Assembly (NCBI GenBank): GCA_023846275.1
Contig: CM043877.1
Coordinates: forward strand, 17,280,607-17,344,606
Direction of reading: 5' to 3'
DNA length: 64,000 bases
Source of the DNA: Vanilla planifolia
Lineage: Eukaryota > Streptophyta > Magnoliopsida > Asparagales > Orchidaceae
Shown here: positions 1-11,019 of the stretch, piece after piece
Position numbering within the stretch: position 1 is the first letter of the stretch
Layout of the letters: each line of letters opens with the position of its first letter
Translations under genes and position numbers: made by a program
Notes under the pieces: model-generated
What the model saw: the letters and a program-made list of their open reading frames with translations, nothing else
The model's database searches: none
Told to the model about the DNA's origin: nothing

Positions 1-1219
1 TCTTCCTCCAATTACGTCACAAAAAGACAAGCTGTCAAGGTGTTGTTTCTGAATGTGTTACATTTATGAATGTGGAATTTAGGTCAAGTCAATAAAATAA
101 AGAAATTTTTGAAAGAAAAAAACCTCTCAATGTTCAATAAAATTAAATCAAATAAAGTTTTACATTCTAATTGTTAATTTGTTGAGTTCTATACTAAACT
201 TTATTTTACGATTATGTTGTTAACTATTATGCAGCTTCTGGGAGACATCTTGCTTGATCGAGCAAATTCGGTAATCATGATACGATATGTCAGTTCAAAG
301 GATAATTTGATTGTCCTAATGAACCTTATGAGGGTATGTACCATACTTTATATTTATTGAATATATCAACCATGCCTAACATTATAAAATAAAATATTAA
401 TGTTTACATGTATTTTTTTTGGAATATATTGTAGTTGAAAAAAGTGCTATGATAGACATTTGATTTGTTAGACATTTGGGGAGACTTATTTTTGTATGCA
501 AACAAAATTAATATTATTTTCTCTCATATTTTAAATATTTTTGCAATTCGTTTTTATTCATCAATTTTGTTTCTTCACAAAATTGCAATATCATGATATG
601 TTGTTCTTTTTGAGTTATTACAAATACAAAGCCCACATAAAAGTCTCATGATCTTTTCATTTTTCTAAAAGCAATTCTTACTAATTATGATGATGGGTAT
701 TTTTCTTTACTTTCATTCCCTCGAAAAAGTTTTATAAGACTGATTGGTTCTTGTTCTCGATACGAAGGGATTCAAAACAATGTAACATCGTTCGATTTTA
801 ATTACCGAATGCTTGTTTACCATTTCGTGCTAATATTGCTATTTGCATTCCTCAGGAATCAAGCAAAAACATACAAACAGAAGCATTTCACGTATTTAAG
901 GTTTTTTTTTTTAATTTTTTTTATGAACAAATTATTTTGTTCTTGTCCACCAATGTTGATACCCTTCTTGCAGTTATTTGTAGCAAATCAAAACAAACCA
1001 CCAGAGGTTGTAAGTATTCTAGTCACCAATCGAAACAAGATTCTTAGGTTATTGGGTGACTTCAAATTGGACAAAGGTAGGTGCCAATACTTCTTTAATC
1101 GCTTCAAATACTTATCTGTATATGATCATGTTATTAATTTAATATGCTATGTTTTAGAGGATGAGCAATTCGAAGCAGACAAAGCTCAAGTTATGAAAGA
1201 AGTAGCATCGTTATTATGA
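1..1219 (+). CDS. MO25: MO25/CAB39-like protein, C-terminal exons (5' part outside window)
   Basis: The last five exons read 1-39, 235-333, 856-900, 974-1076 and 1158-1219 (TGA). All four introns are GT..AG and the frame is kept throughout. Joined, they encode about 115 residues containing [67 protein letters not shown] and [12 protein letters not shown], which is the conserved C-terminal helical-repeat part of MO25. MO25 is known as a scaffold that binds and activates STE20/GCK-type kinases; in plants it is linked to cell polarity and division, a role I infer from the family. A longer open frame at 809-1219 exists only because introns 3 and 4 happen to lack stops; the family match stops at the splice sites. 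The protein ends in VASLL, as expected. A possible poly(A) signal AATAAA lies at 1273-1278. The start lies left of the window. Family assignment is firm; expression is not known. Confidence 0.93.
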
Positions 1220-1690
1220 TCCTCTTCATGACTTCCAAAGTACATCATCTTCAAGCTCTGTTTTATAAGTCCAATAAACCTTAAGTATTGGTTGCTGCTT
1301 TGCCTTGCTAGAAAAACTAGTGTAAAATTATGGTTGAAAATTTAAGTTTCTTCATATTAATGTCTTAGTGGGTGATGTAGGCTTTCTTGCCTGCCTTTGT
1401 TTAGTTATTTTCTTAATGCAAGGCTTTTAGTTCTCTTGATCGTAGAGCTTACTTTTCATTAATAACTACCCTTGGGTCCACATTTTGATAGAAAAATAAG
1501 AACAGGCACTTAAATAAATATTTTATGTTATAAAATTGTTGTGAATACAGAAAGAAACCAAGCATTGATGAATAGTTTGTTTTTTTTATTTAAATTTATA
1601 CCCTTCCTTGGAGCGAGTTTTAAAGTAGTTTTATAATAACAGCTGTGTTTCAAGCATTTGTTTAAGGGTTATTCCCCTGAAAGCATTTTT
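1220..1690. other. MO25 3' UTR and short spacer
   Basis: AT-rich DNA from the MO25 stop to the 3' end of the truncated LINE. It holds AATAAA at 1273-1278 as a candidate polyadenylation signal. I see no other gene or repeat. Confidence 0.5.
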
Positions 1691-4134
1691 TCATTCAAAA
1701 AGGAAGCAAAATAGCAAATACAACGTTCCTTGTGGAGGGTCAAAAAGGAAATCAGATAATAACAGTTTTAGGAGGGGCTCAGGGAGGGGCATTCCCCAAC
1801 CCCAAGCAAAGTTGAAGCGGCAAGCAGCACACGCAACCCAATTCGCTGGTGCGTTGTCGTCTCTCTAGATATGCGTGATAGTGAGCGCGTCAAGGCCCCG
1901 AGCATACAATATCGCCTTGGCAAAAACACCTCCCATGGGCACCTGAGAGAGGGTGTTGTGCACCTCATGCATCGCATGTGTTGAATCAATTTGGATCTCA
2001 ATGGCCCGAAACTCCGAGAGCGCGGTCCTCACTAGTTTAAGATCCTCAAGCATGGCAAAAGCTTCAATGGCGCTACTAGCCTGAGAGAAAACTTTCCTCC
2101 TTATAACCAGCAAAGGCTTCCCCGTGTGATCCCTAACCACCAGACCCAGGCCCGCCATATCATCACCAACAGCGGCGTCGCAGTTGATCTTCACCCATCC
2201 AGTGGGAGGGGGAACCCAGTTTTGGGTTACTATCAGTTCAGCTGAACTGAACAAGTTCCCACAGGACATGGATGGACGAGCTTTACAGAACAACGTGATC
2301 TCAATCTGCAGCTTTTGTAAGATATTGCTATAGTTAGCCATTTTGTCATTGTGCTTTCTTGCATTACGAACCTCCCAGATGTAGTACATCCCCATAGCTA
2401 TGGTTGCTGCATGCAACACACTGTCTTCGTCACACCGCCTAGGCGACGCCAGATAATTGAGGAACCGCTGCATGAAAGACATCCCTTCACCCAAACCAGG
2501 ACGGAGGCCAAGCGCGGTGACAGCACCACGTAGCTGATAGTTACTCCACAACTCCTGCGCACGCGAACGCTCCTACATTATATGTTGCGACGTCTCCTTG
2601 GCATTACACCCCCATATGAAGTTGCTGCTTGTAACAAGTCTCCTGCGAGCTAGCCAGACTGCTGTGGGGAGATGGTCCCCCACCAGACGCCAGAGAAAGA
2701 AACGCACCCTGGGCAGAGCCTTCACCTTCCAGATCTTTTTGAGATGCTCCGAGTTCGCATTAGGGATCTCCATGCAATCTCCAGTTCTTCCCCAACGTAG
2801 TTGCATGTAAATTTTCGAGTTGTTGACTCGTGCCGATTCCGTATGGGTTTGCAGGAGGGAGTCGCGATTGTGGTTCCGAGCCCAGGGCAGATGCATTACG
2901 CGTTCATACAATGAGTCGTTGGCCCAAGTTCTGACTCTGCCCTCATTCCAAACACCGGTCTCAGCAATACACCCAGCCACGTGTTTTAGCCAGTCAACAT
3001 CCATGTTGATGAAGGTGGGCCACCAGCAGATTGGAAGCACACCAAGCCGGTTATCTTCCGCGAAAAGGACATCTTTACCGTCGCCAATTCTCTATACAAA
3101 GTTGGCGAGAGCATACGGCATGGCTGCAGCGACGAGTCTGCATGCATGGGAGGCTCCTCGTGGTGCCCTAACAAAGCTTCTTGCTGCATCGTATTTGTTT
3201 CTCATGATCTGTACCCAGGAGTTTTCCTCGTGGCCGATCAGTCTTTTACATTGCTTCATGGACAAAACCCGTTGCCAAATGCGCATGTCCAGAAGGCCAA
3301 GGCCACCCACCTCTTTGGGCAGAGTGACAGTATCCCAATTGGCATAATACATCATTCTTGAGCTGCTTGCGCCGCACCATAGGAAGTTCCTGATCTTCTT
3401 CTCCACTGCGTCAATGGCACGCTTCAGCATAACGCAGTGACACAATAAGTGACTCGGGATGGCATTCAGGACACATTGATCATAGCAACTCTCCTAGCAA
3501 GTGATAATGAGCGGATACGCCATTTCAAAACCTGCTCGTCGATCTTCTGAAGCATGAGGTTGACGTCCTCCCTCTTGATCACTTTCGTCGAGATGGGTAC
3601 GCCGAGGTAGTAGAGGTTATCCCCCCGAGCCATTCGCAGCTTCCTCGCAACCACCTTCCTCCTTTTAGTGCTCGTGGCTTTACTGAAAAAGACCTTCGAC
3701 TTCACGAAGTTAACCCTCATCCCTGCAGCCTTCCCAAATTCCTGCATGGTCTTATTGACCGCGCACGCAGCAATGCGCGTTGCTGGCGCATACACAAGGA
3801 TGTCATCTGCATACAGCAATTGTGAGACTGGCGGTGCATTCCTTCCACACCAAAATCCAAGCAATGATCTTGTTTCATATTCATGCATGATGATTGAGAG
3901 ATACTCCGTTGCAATTGTGAATAAATATGGCGATAGCAGGCATCCCTGATGCAAGCCACGCTTCGCCACAATCCATGATAGTCGAGTTCCATTGAGCAAA
4001 ATGCCATTCCTCGGATACATGATGCATGCTTCTATCCAATCGCACCAAATGCATGGGAAGCCCATGAGCTTCAGCACATTCATCACAAAATCCCATCTCG
4101 CAGTATCGTACGACTGTTCCATATCCACTTTGAC
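1690..4134 (-). mobile_element. 5'-truncated L1-like LINE (copy 1)
   Basis: This is the 3' part of a non-LTR retrotransposon on the - strand, covering about the last 2.4 kb of ORF2. It is closely related to the full-length copy at 33582-40169. Similarity begins abruptly at about 4134, where both copies read TCCATATCCACTTT. Beyond that point copy 1 changes to AT-rich DNA, as expected of 5' truncation during target-primed reverse transcription. The 3' end is placed at about 1690, after the GACCCTCC that ends ORF2 in both copies. I could not find a target duplication, so the ends are approximate. GC content is well above that of the flanks. Confidence 0.85.
1728..4128 (-). pseudogene. LINE ORF2 fragment: partial RT, zf-RVT, RNase H
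   Basis: Reading right to left: partial reverse transcriptase (3466-4128) starting at VDMEQSYDTARWDF, with the catalytic box as LLYADDILVYA; RT thumb and connection (3092-3445) with KIRNFLWCGA and PKEVGGLGLLD; a stretch with WARN; zf-RVT-like FFLWRLVGDHLPTAVWLARR (about 2573-3040); and an RNase H domain (1865-2551) with VKINCDAAVGDD and GLGLVVRDHTG. Breaks: the frame is lost near 3450-3466, an in-frame TAG lies at 3092-3094, a further stop lies near 2570, and a TAG replaces a Tyr codon near 1860, after which the reading resumes as RDDNAPANWVA. The piece cannot encode an active polyprotein. The TAG at 3092-3094 is shared with the other copy. Confidence 0.85.
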
Positions 4135-5191
4135 TTTAATTATATATTTTTATCATAAATATATTTGGTATTTGAAAATGATAATTAAATAATAAAAATA
4201 TTATGTTCATAATTTATTTAAATCTGATGTTAAACGTAAAATGTGGAGTCTCTTTTATCACAGCAAGAACAAATTAAAGTTGACATTAAGAAATATATAG
4301 TTTTTTTAGAAGTACTTGTCTTGTTTAGAAAAATCAATATTATTTAAATTCATTTCACATATATTTTTTTTATTTTATGTTCTTACAATTGAAAAGTATG
4401 CAAAACATAACTGCAGCACATGAATTTAAGATGATTAAAACATGATGCCAGGTTTGTTTGAGTTTTTTAAGAGTTTTAAACTCAAATTGTTTTAGACAAT
4501 ATTTGTTTTGGGTTATGATCGATTCCAATAGTTTCACTTAAACTTCTATTCTTCATTCTTGAAAAATACAAGTCTTCTATATCTAAAGTTGCATAATAGA
4601 GTTCATAAATCTTCTTCTACTATATAAATGGGATTGAAACCAAAGATCAAACTTATTGAAATTGTAAAACTCAAACAAATTGAGAGATAAATCATGACTC
4701 GAGACACTCATGCTTCGCTTGATCTAATTTGATCGATTCGATATTGATCTTGTGTTCAGACTTTTGATGTTGTTTTAGAATAAATTAGTATTGAATTTGA
4801 TTAGTCCTAATGTTTCAATTGAATTTTGTATTTATTTTTTGAGAATACATGTTTTAAATTACCTTTTGTTATAAGATGGGAGAGTAACAAATCAATCACT
4901 AATATATATGAGCCTAAAACCTAAATGCAAGATCAAATTTATTCAAATGACTAAAACTGAAAAAACTCAAACATAGCCGAAACTAAAATCACACAACATC
5001 CCTAAAAGGGGAGAGCAAATTGAACTAAACTCCTTGCTTCATGGAAAAGGCAATCCTCCTTCAAGCCTAGGAAGGATCTGCACAATTTCACAATAAAATT
5101 AGATTATACATAGAAAACATCAACAAAGATCAATAGATCAACATTTAAGGTTAGCTTAATGATAGACTTTTTACCTTTTACATGAGTTAAC
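4135..5191. other. AT-rich spacer with imperfect inverted repeats; PAO 3' flank
   Basis: No coding signal. A 14-base motif at 4453-4466 (TTTGTTTGAGTTTT) recurs as its exact reverse complement at 4666-4679. The overlapping 4455-4468 is the exact reverse complement of 4960-4973. This may be a small non-autonomous DNA element or chance in AT-rich DNA. The stretch just below 5192 should include the 3' UTR of the polyamine oxidase gene. Confidence 0.4.
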
Positions 5192-8100
5192 TTAATCTTT
5201 GGCCTTAACCATGTACTTGCATAATCCACGCTTAATGCAATTGATCATTATCTTAGCTGAGTCAATCCCTGCAAGTCATTCATCACATCATCATCATTGT
5301 TAGGAATTAAAAACTAAGGATAAGAAATTAATAAACTTTCAACATAAAATTTACTAATCATTTTGCATTATACCTGACAGAAATGCACCATGAACATAGC
5401 CATTGTAATGCTCACTTGTATGCTCTCCAGTGAAGTAAACTCTCCCAACAGGTGCCTAATAATTTCATCATAATTCATCAAAAATATATATATTTTTTGA
5501 ATTAATTTGATTAATTTGTGTGTGAAGTGAGAAGATTAGACTTCAAAGGGGAATTAATACCCTGATTTGATCATACTCATAACGGTCGACTCCAATTGGC
5601 CAATTTGAGAAGGTTCCTCTATAAAGCCTATCAGACCACCACCTTGGAACAAAAATATCTGTAGCCTCAGGTATGTGATTGCCAAACATCTCCCTCAAGA
5701 CCTCCATGGCTTCTGCTTTTGTTTTAGAGTCAGGTTGTTGCTCAATCCTCTTTGATTCATCATCTGTTACTGTCACTAATAACACATTTGCTCCTGGGTA
5801 CTCTTTCTCAAAATGCTGCATACATAAAAAATCATTTTGAGTTCTTTCTATATAAAAGTTTTTTGTTATAATAGTCAAGACATATTTATTAGATTAATCT
5901 TTAAATTATATGATAAACAAATATGAGGATGAAGAATAATCATTAAGTGATATCTAAATAGTTTTAAGATATTAAAACATTTTTTTAAAATAATAATAAT
6001 AATAATATGTTTGAATAACAAGATGCTTTGCAGTTGTGCACTTTTGGGTATGATTCCGTTTCAAACATAGCCAATAAAAGAGCCAAAGAGCCAACAAGCA
6101 AACAAAGACTAATTTGCTTAAAAACATATTTGCTTTGCCTATGTTCTTTTAGGTTAACAAGAATCTTTATAATGGATGCAATTTATTTTGAATAAATAAT
6201 CAATATTAACTGCATTTAGTTATAATAATTGAAATGCAAGAAAATATTATTTAACTGCATTTTAAAATATATCTTGTAAGTTTAGTTGATTTTTTTAAAG
6301 ATGAAAGATAAATTTTATGACATCGTTGATACATCTTGTTTATCATTTATGTCGTCCTATGCATCGGCAATTATTGTAATCCACAAAACAGTTTTGTTTA
6401 AAAAACTTAATATGAATAAAAAAGTTATCAACTTGTCTGCCTAATGACTTTTTTATGTAGAGAGTGAAAGCAAATAAATAATTATGAAATTTTGGTAAAA
6501 AAGTACCATTTATAGTTTTAAATTATTATAAAAATATTAAATGGTGATAGCAAAATATTATTTAACTAATGGTCTTTTATGCAAAAATAATGCAACACAT
6601 TAATATTTGAATTAAAGATTTTTTTCTCAAGAGTTAATAGAGTATTTTTTGGAACTCAAAGGTGTTGATGCACTTCTTTTATTCAAAAGTATCACACCTC
6701 TCGCACATGAATTTTGACAATTGCTCTCTCTTTGTTTTGTTGAGTGATGTGGCATCCTTAAAACCATATCAATGGCTTTAATTTGAGGACCTGTGACTCC
6801 TGTAAACAAAAGCTATAAAATTTTTATGTAGGTTTTGGTTGAGCCTACCAAGGACTCTCTCACAATTCCCCTTAATAATAAATTTATGAGTTTTTTGGAT
6901 GCTTTATAGTTGGAGCAAGTTTGGTGTGGCTGATTTAATGACTATATGTTGACATCTCTAACAATAGTAGAACTCTAATTTGGAATTTAAGTAAGTCTCA
7001 ATTTTGTGCCTCTCCAATGATGATCACAAACTCTTTCTTTAGGTTTTGGCTAACTATAGTTCCAATCTTACTTTTCTACAAACTTATTGGTACCTAATTC
7101 ACTAGAAAGATCACAATCTTTTATGAGATTGTCACTAAAAAAATATGCTAGTAGAACCTTCCAACTTCAGGGCTAAATGATGGAACATCTATGAATCTGC
7201 TATTTAAATTATCCTATTAAACTTCTTTTGGCATAAATGAGGTTGTACATCTCTAACTCTCCACCACCATGATTTGTTCCATCCCATAATGAATTTTATC
7301 ACGTTGGAGCAAAGGCATGCCCCTTATTCTCTTATCTTTGAAAAGGATTTTACTTAAGTCTTGCATTCTCATTCGTCACATCATGCCTTTTCGGTTTGGT
7401 GAGATCAATGTCTCCTAAATTACAGGGCAATGGGATGTGGTTGAGAAAAACCTAATTCGAACTATTTGTTATTTCTTTGACTCTAGTTATATGACCTAGC
7501 ATTGAAAGGATATTATGATTGTTTTTATTTCAAATGTTGATGGGGTTGCCAAGGATAATCAATTTTGCTTTATAAGTTTTTGTATTATTGTCTACAAGAT
7601 TATTGTTAAAATACTTATCAGTACAATGAAACCTTATCTTCATCAATTAATGACATATACATAAAGGGGCTTTTATCCCTCGAATGGCTATCTTTGAAAG
7701 CATTCTCACCCAAGATCTTTTCTGTAAGATCTAAAATCTACCTTGACCAATGAGCTCATGATCCTCAAGGTGAATTGGCAACAAGACAATAAGAGAATCA
7801 CTTAGTTGTCTATCATGTACATGCTTTGGTATTTTATGTACTACAAGAAGTTGTGGAGTGACTGGGTTGTCAAGTGTGTTTTTGGCCTTAGTTATTAGGT
7901 TTAGATCAATGGCTGTGTTTAGCTAGATTATAGGAAAGCATAGTTGATGGAAAAAATGCTCCTAATTATGTTACTTTTTAATAATTAACATTGAATTTCT
8001 TTCCTTTTTTTTTACTGATGTGTAATTATATGGGCTATTGAGAGATTAGGATTACCTATAAGACCTTATCGATCACATTTATGTGAGACATCTATTATGT

Positions 8101-11019
8101 AGCATCTAGTCAAAAAGTTAATATCCCTAAGTTATATCTTCTTTAATAGATGTTTACCTCCATAAGGAGAATGTTGGTTGATTACATGTTTAGGACAAAA
8201 AAGAAAAAAGGACGTGTTGGTATCTACGATTCTTTTTAGTTCATTGAAGGTCAATTATGTTTGATTTTGAACTTCTCATCGACAATGTTCATGCTAGGTT
8301 CTCAAACAGGATCATACTTATCAATAACATATGCATATCCTATTCTTTAGTTCTATTGAAACTCCTTGATAACACTAAAAAGAGAATAAGAGATTTCATC
8401 TAGATTGTTATCCTAAACAAGCCTATAATTCATTACCCCTCTTGAGACGAAGTTTGCAAGATGAAACCTTGCAAGAGCTTATGTGAGTCTAGAGGAGTCT
8501 TGATATCAAGTTTCTCTACTCATTTTATAAGTTGGTCGTCCACCTTGTGGGTTAAGTGCTTTGTTGTTGTACTGTACAGTAAGAGAACAGCTAACTTATG
8601 GATGACAAACAAAAAAAATAAAAATGCATTTTATGTTGTAAGTTACCTGCCAAATTGTATAATAGCCTCGTCTTTCACTTGCATACAAAAAGAATTGCGT
8701 CCCATTCCCCGTCGGCCAGAACGACGATGGAAATTTTAGAAAGATCTTTGTGTAAATCGCCATGTCAAATTCATAAATTGCAACTATCTTCCATTGCTGC
8801 GAAAACCAACAAAAAAAAACAGAAATCTTCGTTAATAATTCATGCATCCTGCAAATTTATATTTACAATATTGATCTCCGACTCACAGGTAGCATCGGAA
8901 CGAACTCAATGAGCTTGGACTGTAGCACACCCAGGCTCACCGACACCAACACGTAATCCGCTTTATAAACCCCGCCGTCCTCCGTTTCCACCGCCACGCC
9001 GGTCGCCGAATACGTGATCTTCCTCACCACCTGACGAAGCGCATGGATGTAATTTCAAATCGACAATGTGTGTTTAACGGGTTATTTTCGGGTCACCTGG
9101 TTGAGACGAAGCCTGTGATCCACTATGGTACCCACTTTGTCCGTCTCGAGGAACTGGTGAGCCACGTGGTGAACCACCGACTCGTACCCTCGCTGGTCGG
9201 CGACGAAGTACACGTCTTCTCCGAAATTGGCGAAGGTGGGAAGCGGCTCCGTGTTCTGCAGGCTGGTGACACGTGGCGGCTCGGCGAACTCGTAGTCGAA
9301 GTTGTAGTAGTCGATCGCCATGTCCACCGGAGTTGATGGAACACTGCAATAAATAAATGAAGCACAAGTAAATAAACCTTTTTAAAAATTCATTTATGAG
9401 AAATTAATTAAAAAATCTTTAAAAATCAAATTTTTAATACTATTAAAATTTTGTGTATCCTATTTATAAATATTTAGTTAAATGACTAATAGTATAAAAT
9501 AACTAGAATTATATTTGGATTTTGAAACAAAAAAATCAAATGATATAGCTAACAACGCTTTGAGCATGCTATTAATTTTTTTTATAAAAATAAGAATAGA
9601 TAATATGAAGTAGAAATTAAAGTTTGGGATTAAGAATTGAAAATTAATTAGGGATTAAAAATGCGAGATTAAGAATAAAGAGATTAGTGGTTAAGAATTT
9701 AGAATTTCTGATTAAAGACAAAAAAAATTAAAGATTAGATATAAATAATTAAGAATTAATTAGAGATTATAGAATTAAAAATAATTAAGATGAATAACAT
9801 TTGTTAAAGCTAATATATTTTTTATATTGTTTTGTACGTTTTACGACAAAGAATCTTATCGTTATGTCCATCATGTGCTATTTCTTTAAATTTAAAAAGA
9901 ACGTGTAGGTTCATATGTACAGTTTCGGAGAAATCTCATTTTAAAATTCTAATTATTTAATCTCATAAAATGCATAAAAAAGATATAAAATATTTTTACT
10001 TTTATAAAAAACGTAAAAAAGTGTAATAATTATAGAAAATGAATTTAATTTGAAAAAGGTGACCCTTCATTAAAACGGGTATACATTTCAAATATTTCAT
10101 TTTCAGTATAAATGAAATAGCCTTATTTTTTTATTTTCATAATTAAAAGAAGAAAATGTAAAAAGAAAATAAAAAAATAAAACAGGCATATGTTTGACTA
10201 AATATACCAAACAATTTTATACTCTAAAGCCTACATTATTTTAAATAATATATACATTTTTATAAAAAATAATTTTAAAAAAATCAAAATAAAATTAGAA
10301 TGAAAAAATATATATTTATTGAGAGAGAAAAATAACTGGTTTTGGAGACGCTGGGCTGCAAGTATGGAAATATCCCCTCGGCCGTTGCTCGGCAGAGACG
10401 CCGATAACTTTTCGTTGGCGCCGTTAACGCTGTCGGCCACGTCGATCATCTCCGACACCTCCGGTGAGTCGTAAAGCCCTCCTCTGCGCAGAAATCGTAC
10501 ATGAAAATTGGAACAGAACAGCAGACCCCGCGAGAGCGCGGTGTGAGCGTAAGTAAGCTTGCAAGTGGATATTTTGACGCACCCTTGCTTGTAAGTGTTG
10601 GAGGAGAGGTTGTCATAATCGGAGTAGAACCTTCTCAGGTGCAGACTCTCGGCCATGGTCCAAATCGGGTTGATTTCTTTCCCATTGACCCCTTCGACCC
10701 AGTTCGCCCCCTTCTCCACGTAGATTCCGGCGAACGGAACCTTGCAAATCCGGCCGCCTATACGGCCGGTGCCCTCCAGGATTATAAAGTTCTTCAAACC
10801 CGCATCCGATAGCGTCTTCGCCGCGCTTATTCCTATCAAACTTGAGTTTCGTTAGTCTTTTTGAAAAAATAAAGAAAAAGAAAAGAAGAAAGTTTAGGAG
10901 GTGTGACCGGAAAAGCCAGCGCCGACGATGATGATGGAAGGGGACGAATTGTCTGCCGAAGCGAAGAAAAGGAAGGGGAGAAGAAGAAGAAAGGGCACTG
11001 TGATGCCAACGGCTACCAT
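5192..11019 (-). CDS. PAO: Polyamine oxidase (FAD-dependent amine oxidase), nine exons
   Basis: Exons on the - strand: 11019-10908, 10832-10583, 10483-10337, 9343-9097, 9030-8887, 8796-8647, 5815-5561, 5455-5374 and 5268-5192. Introns are all GT..AG, phases join, and the total is 1464 nt (487 aa). The ATG at 11019 gives [10 protein letters not shown] followed by a Leu/Phe-rich core, a likely secretory signal peptide (residues 1 to about 22). Next come the FAD fingerprint GAGFSG (33-38, split by intron 1), GRIGGR (60-65) and [10 protein letters not shown] with the conserved Glu. The Tyr-Thr-Lys at 315-317, before IFLKFP, matches by my recollection Tyr298/Lys300 of maize PAO. Near the C-terminus are [35 protein letters not shown] and GIDSAKI. 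The family oxidises spermidine/spermine and releases hydrogen peroxide. The signal peptide points to the apoplast or secretory route, as in maize PAO; this is inference. I see no frameshift or stop, so the gene looks functional. Confidence 0.93.
6850..8600 (+). pseudogene. Decayed LINE reverse transcriptase inside PAO intron 6
   Basis: Across shifting + strand frames the reading near 7420-7960 follows the plant LINE RT pattern: [20 protein letters not shown], then [18 protein letters not shown] (the usual form is RPISLCNVIYKI..KILANRL), TMKPYLHQL, a frameshifted GAFIP-like piece, and later [15 protein letters not shown] followed by INGCV. Many stops and frameshifts interrupt it. It lies in the 2.8 kb intron between PAO exons 6 and 7, in the opposite orientation to PAO. 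It is much older than the other LINEs in the window and does not look like the same subfamily. Boundaries are estimates; neither the endonuclease nor a target duplication could be recognised. Confidence 0.65.

Noticed and set aside
809..1219. Single open frame of 136 codons
   Set aside because: It reads through two introns of the MO25 gene; the family match and GT..AG sites show three separate exons.
1690..4134. Target-site duplication of LINE copy 1
   Set aside because: I compared the sequence around 1600-1700 with 4134-4180 and found no convincing match.
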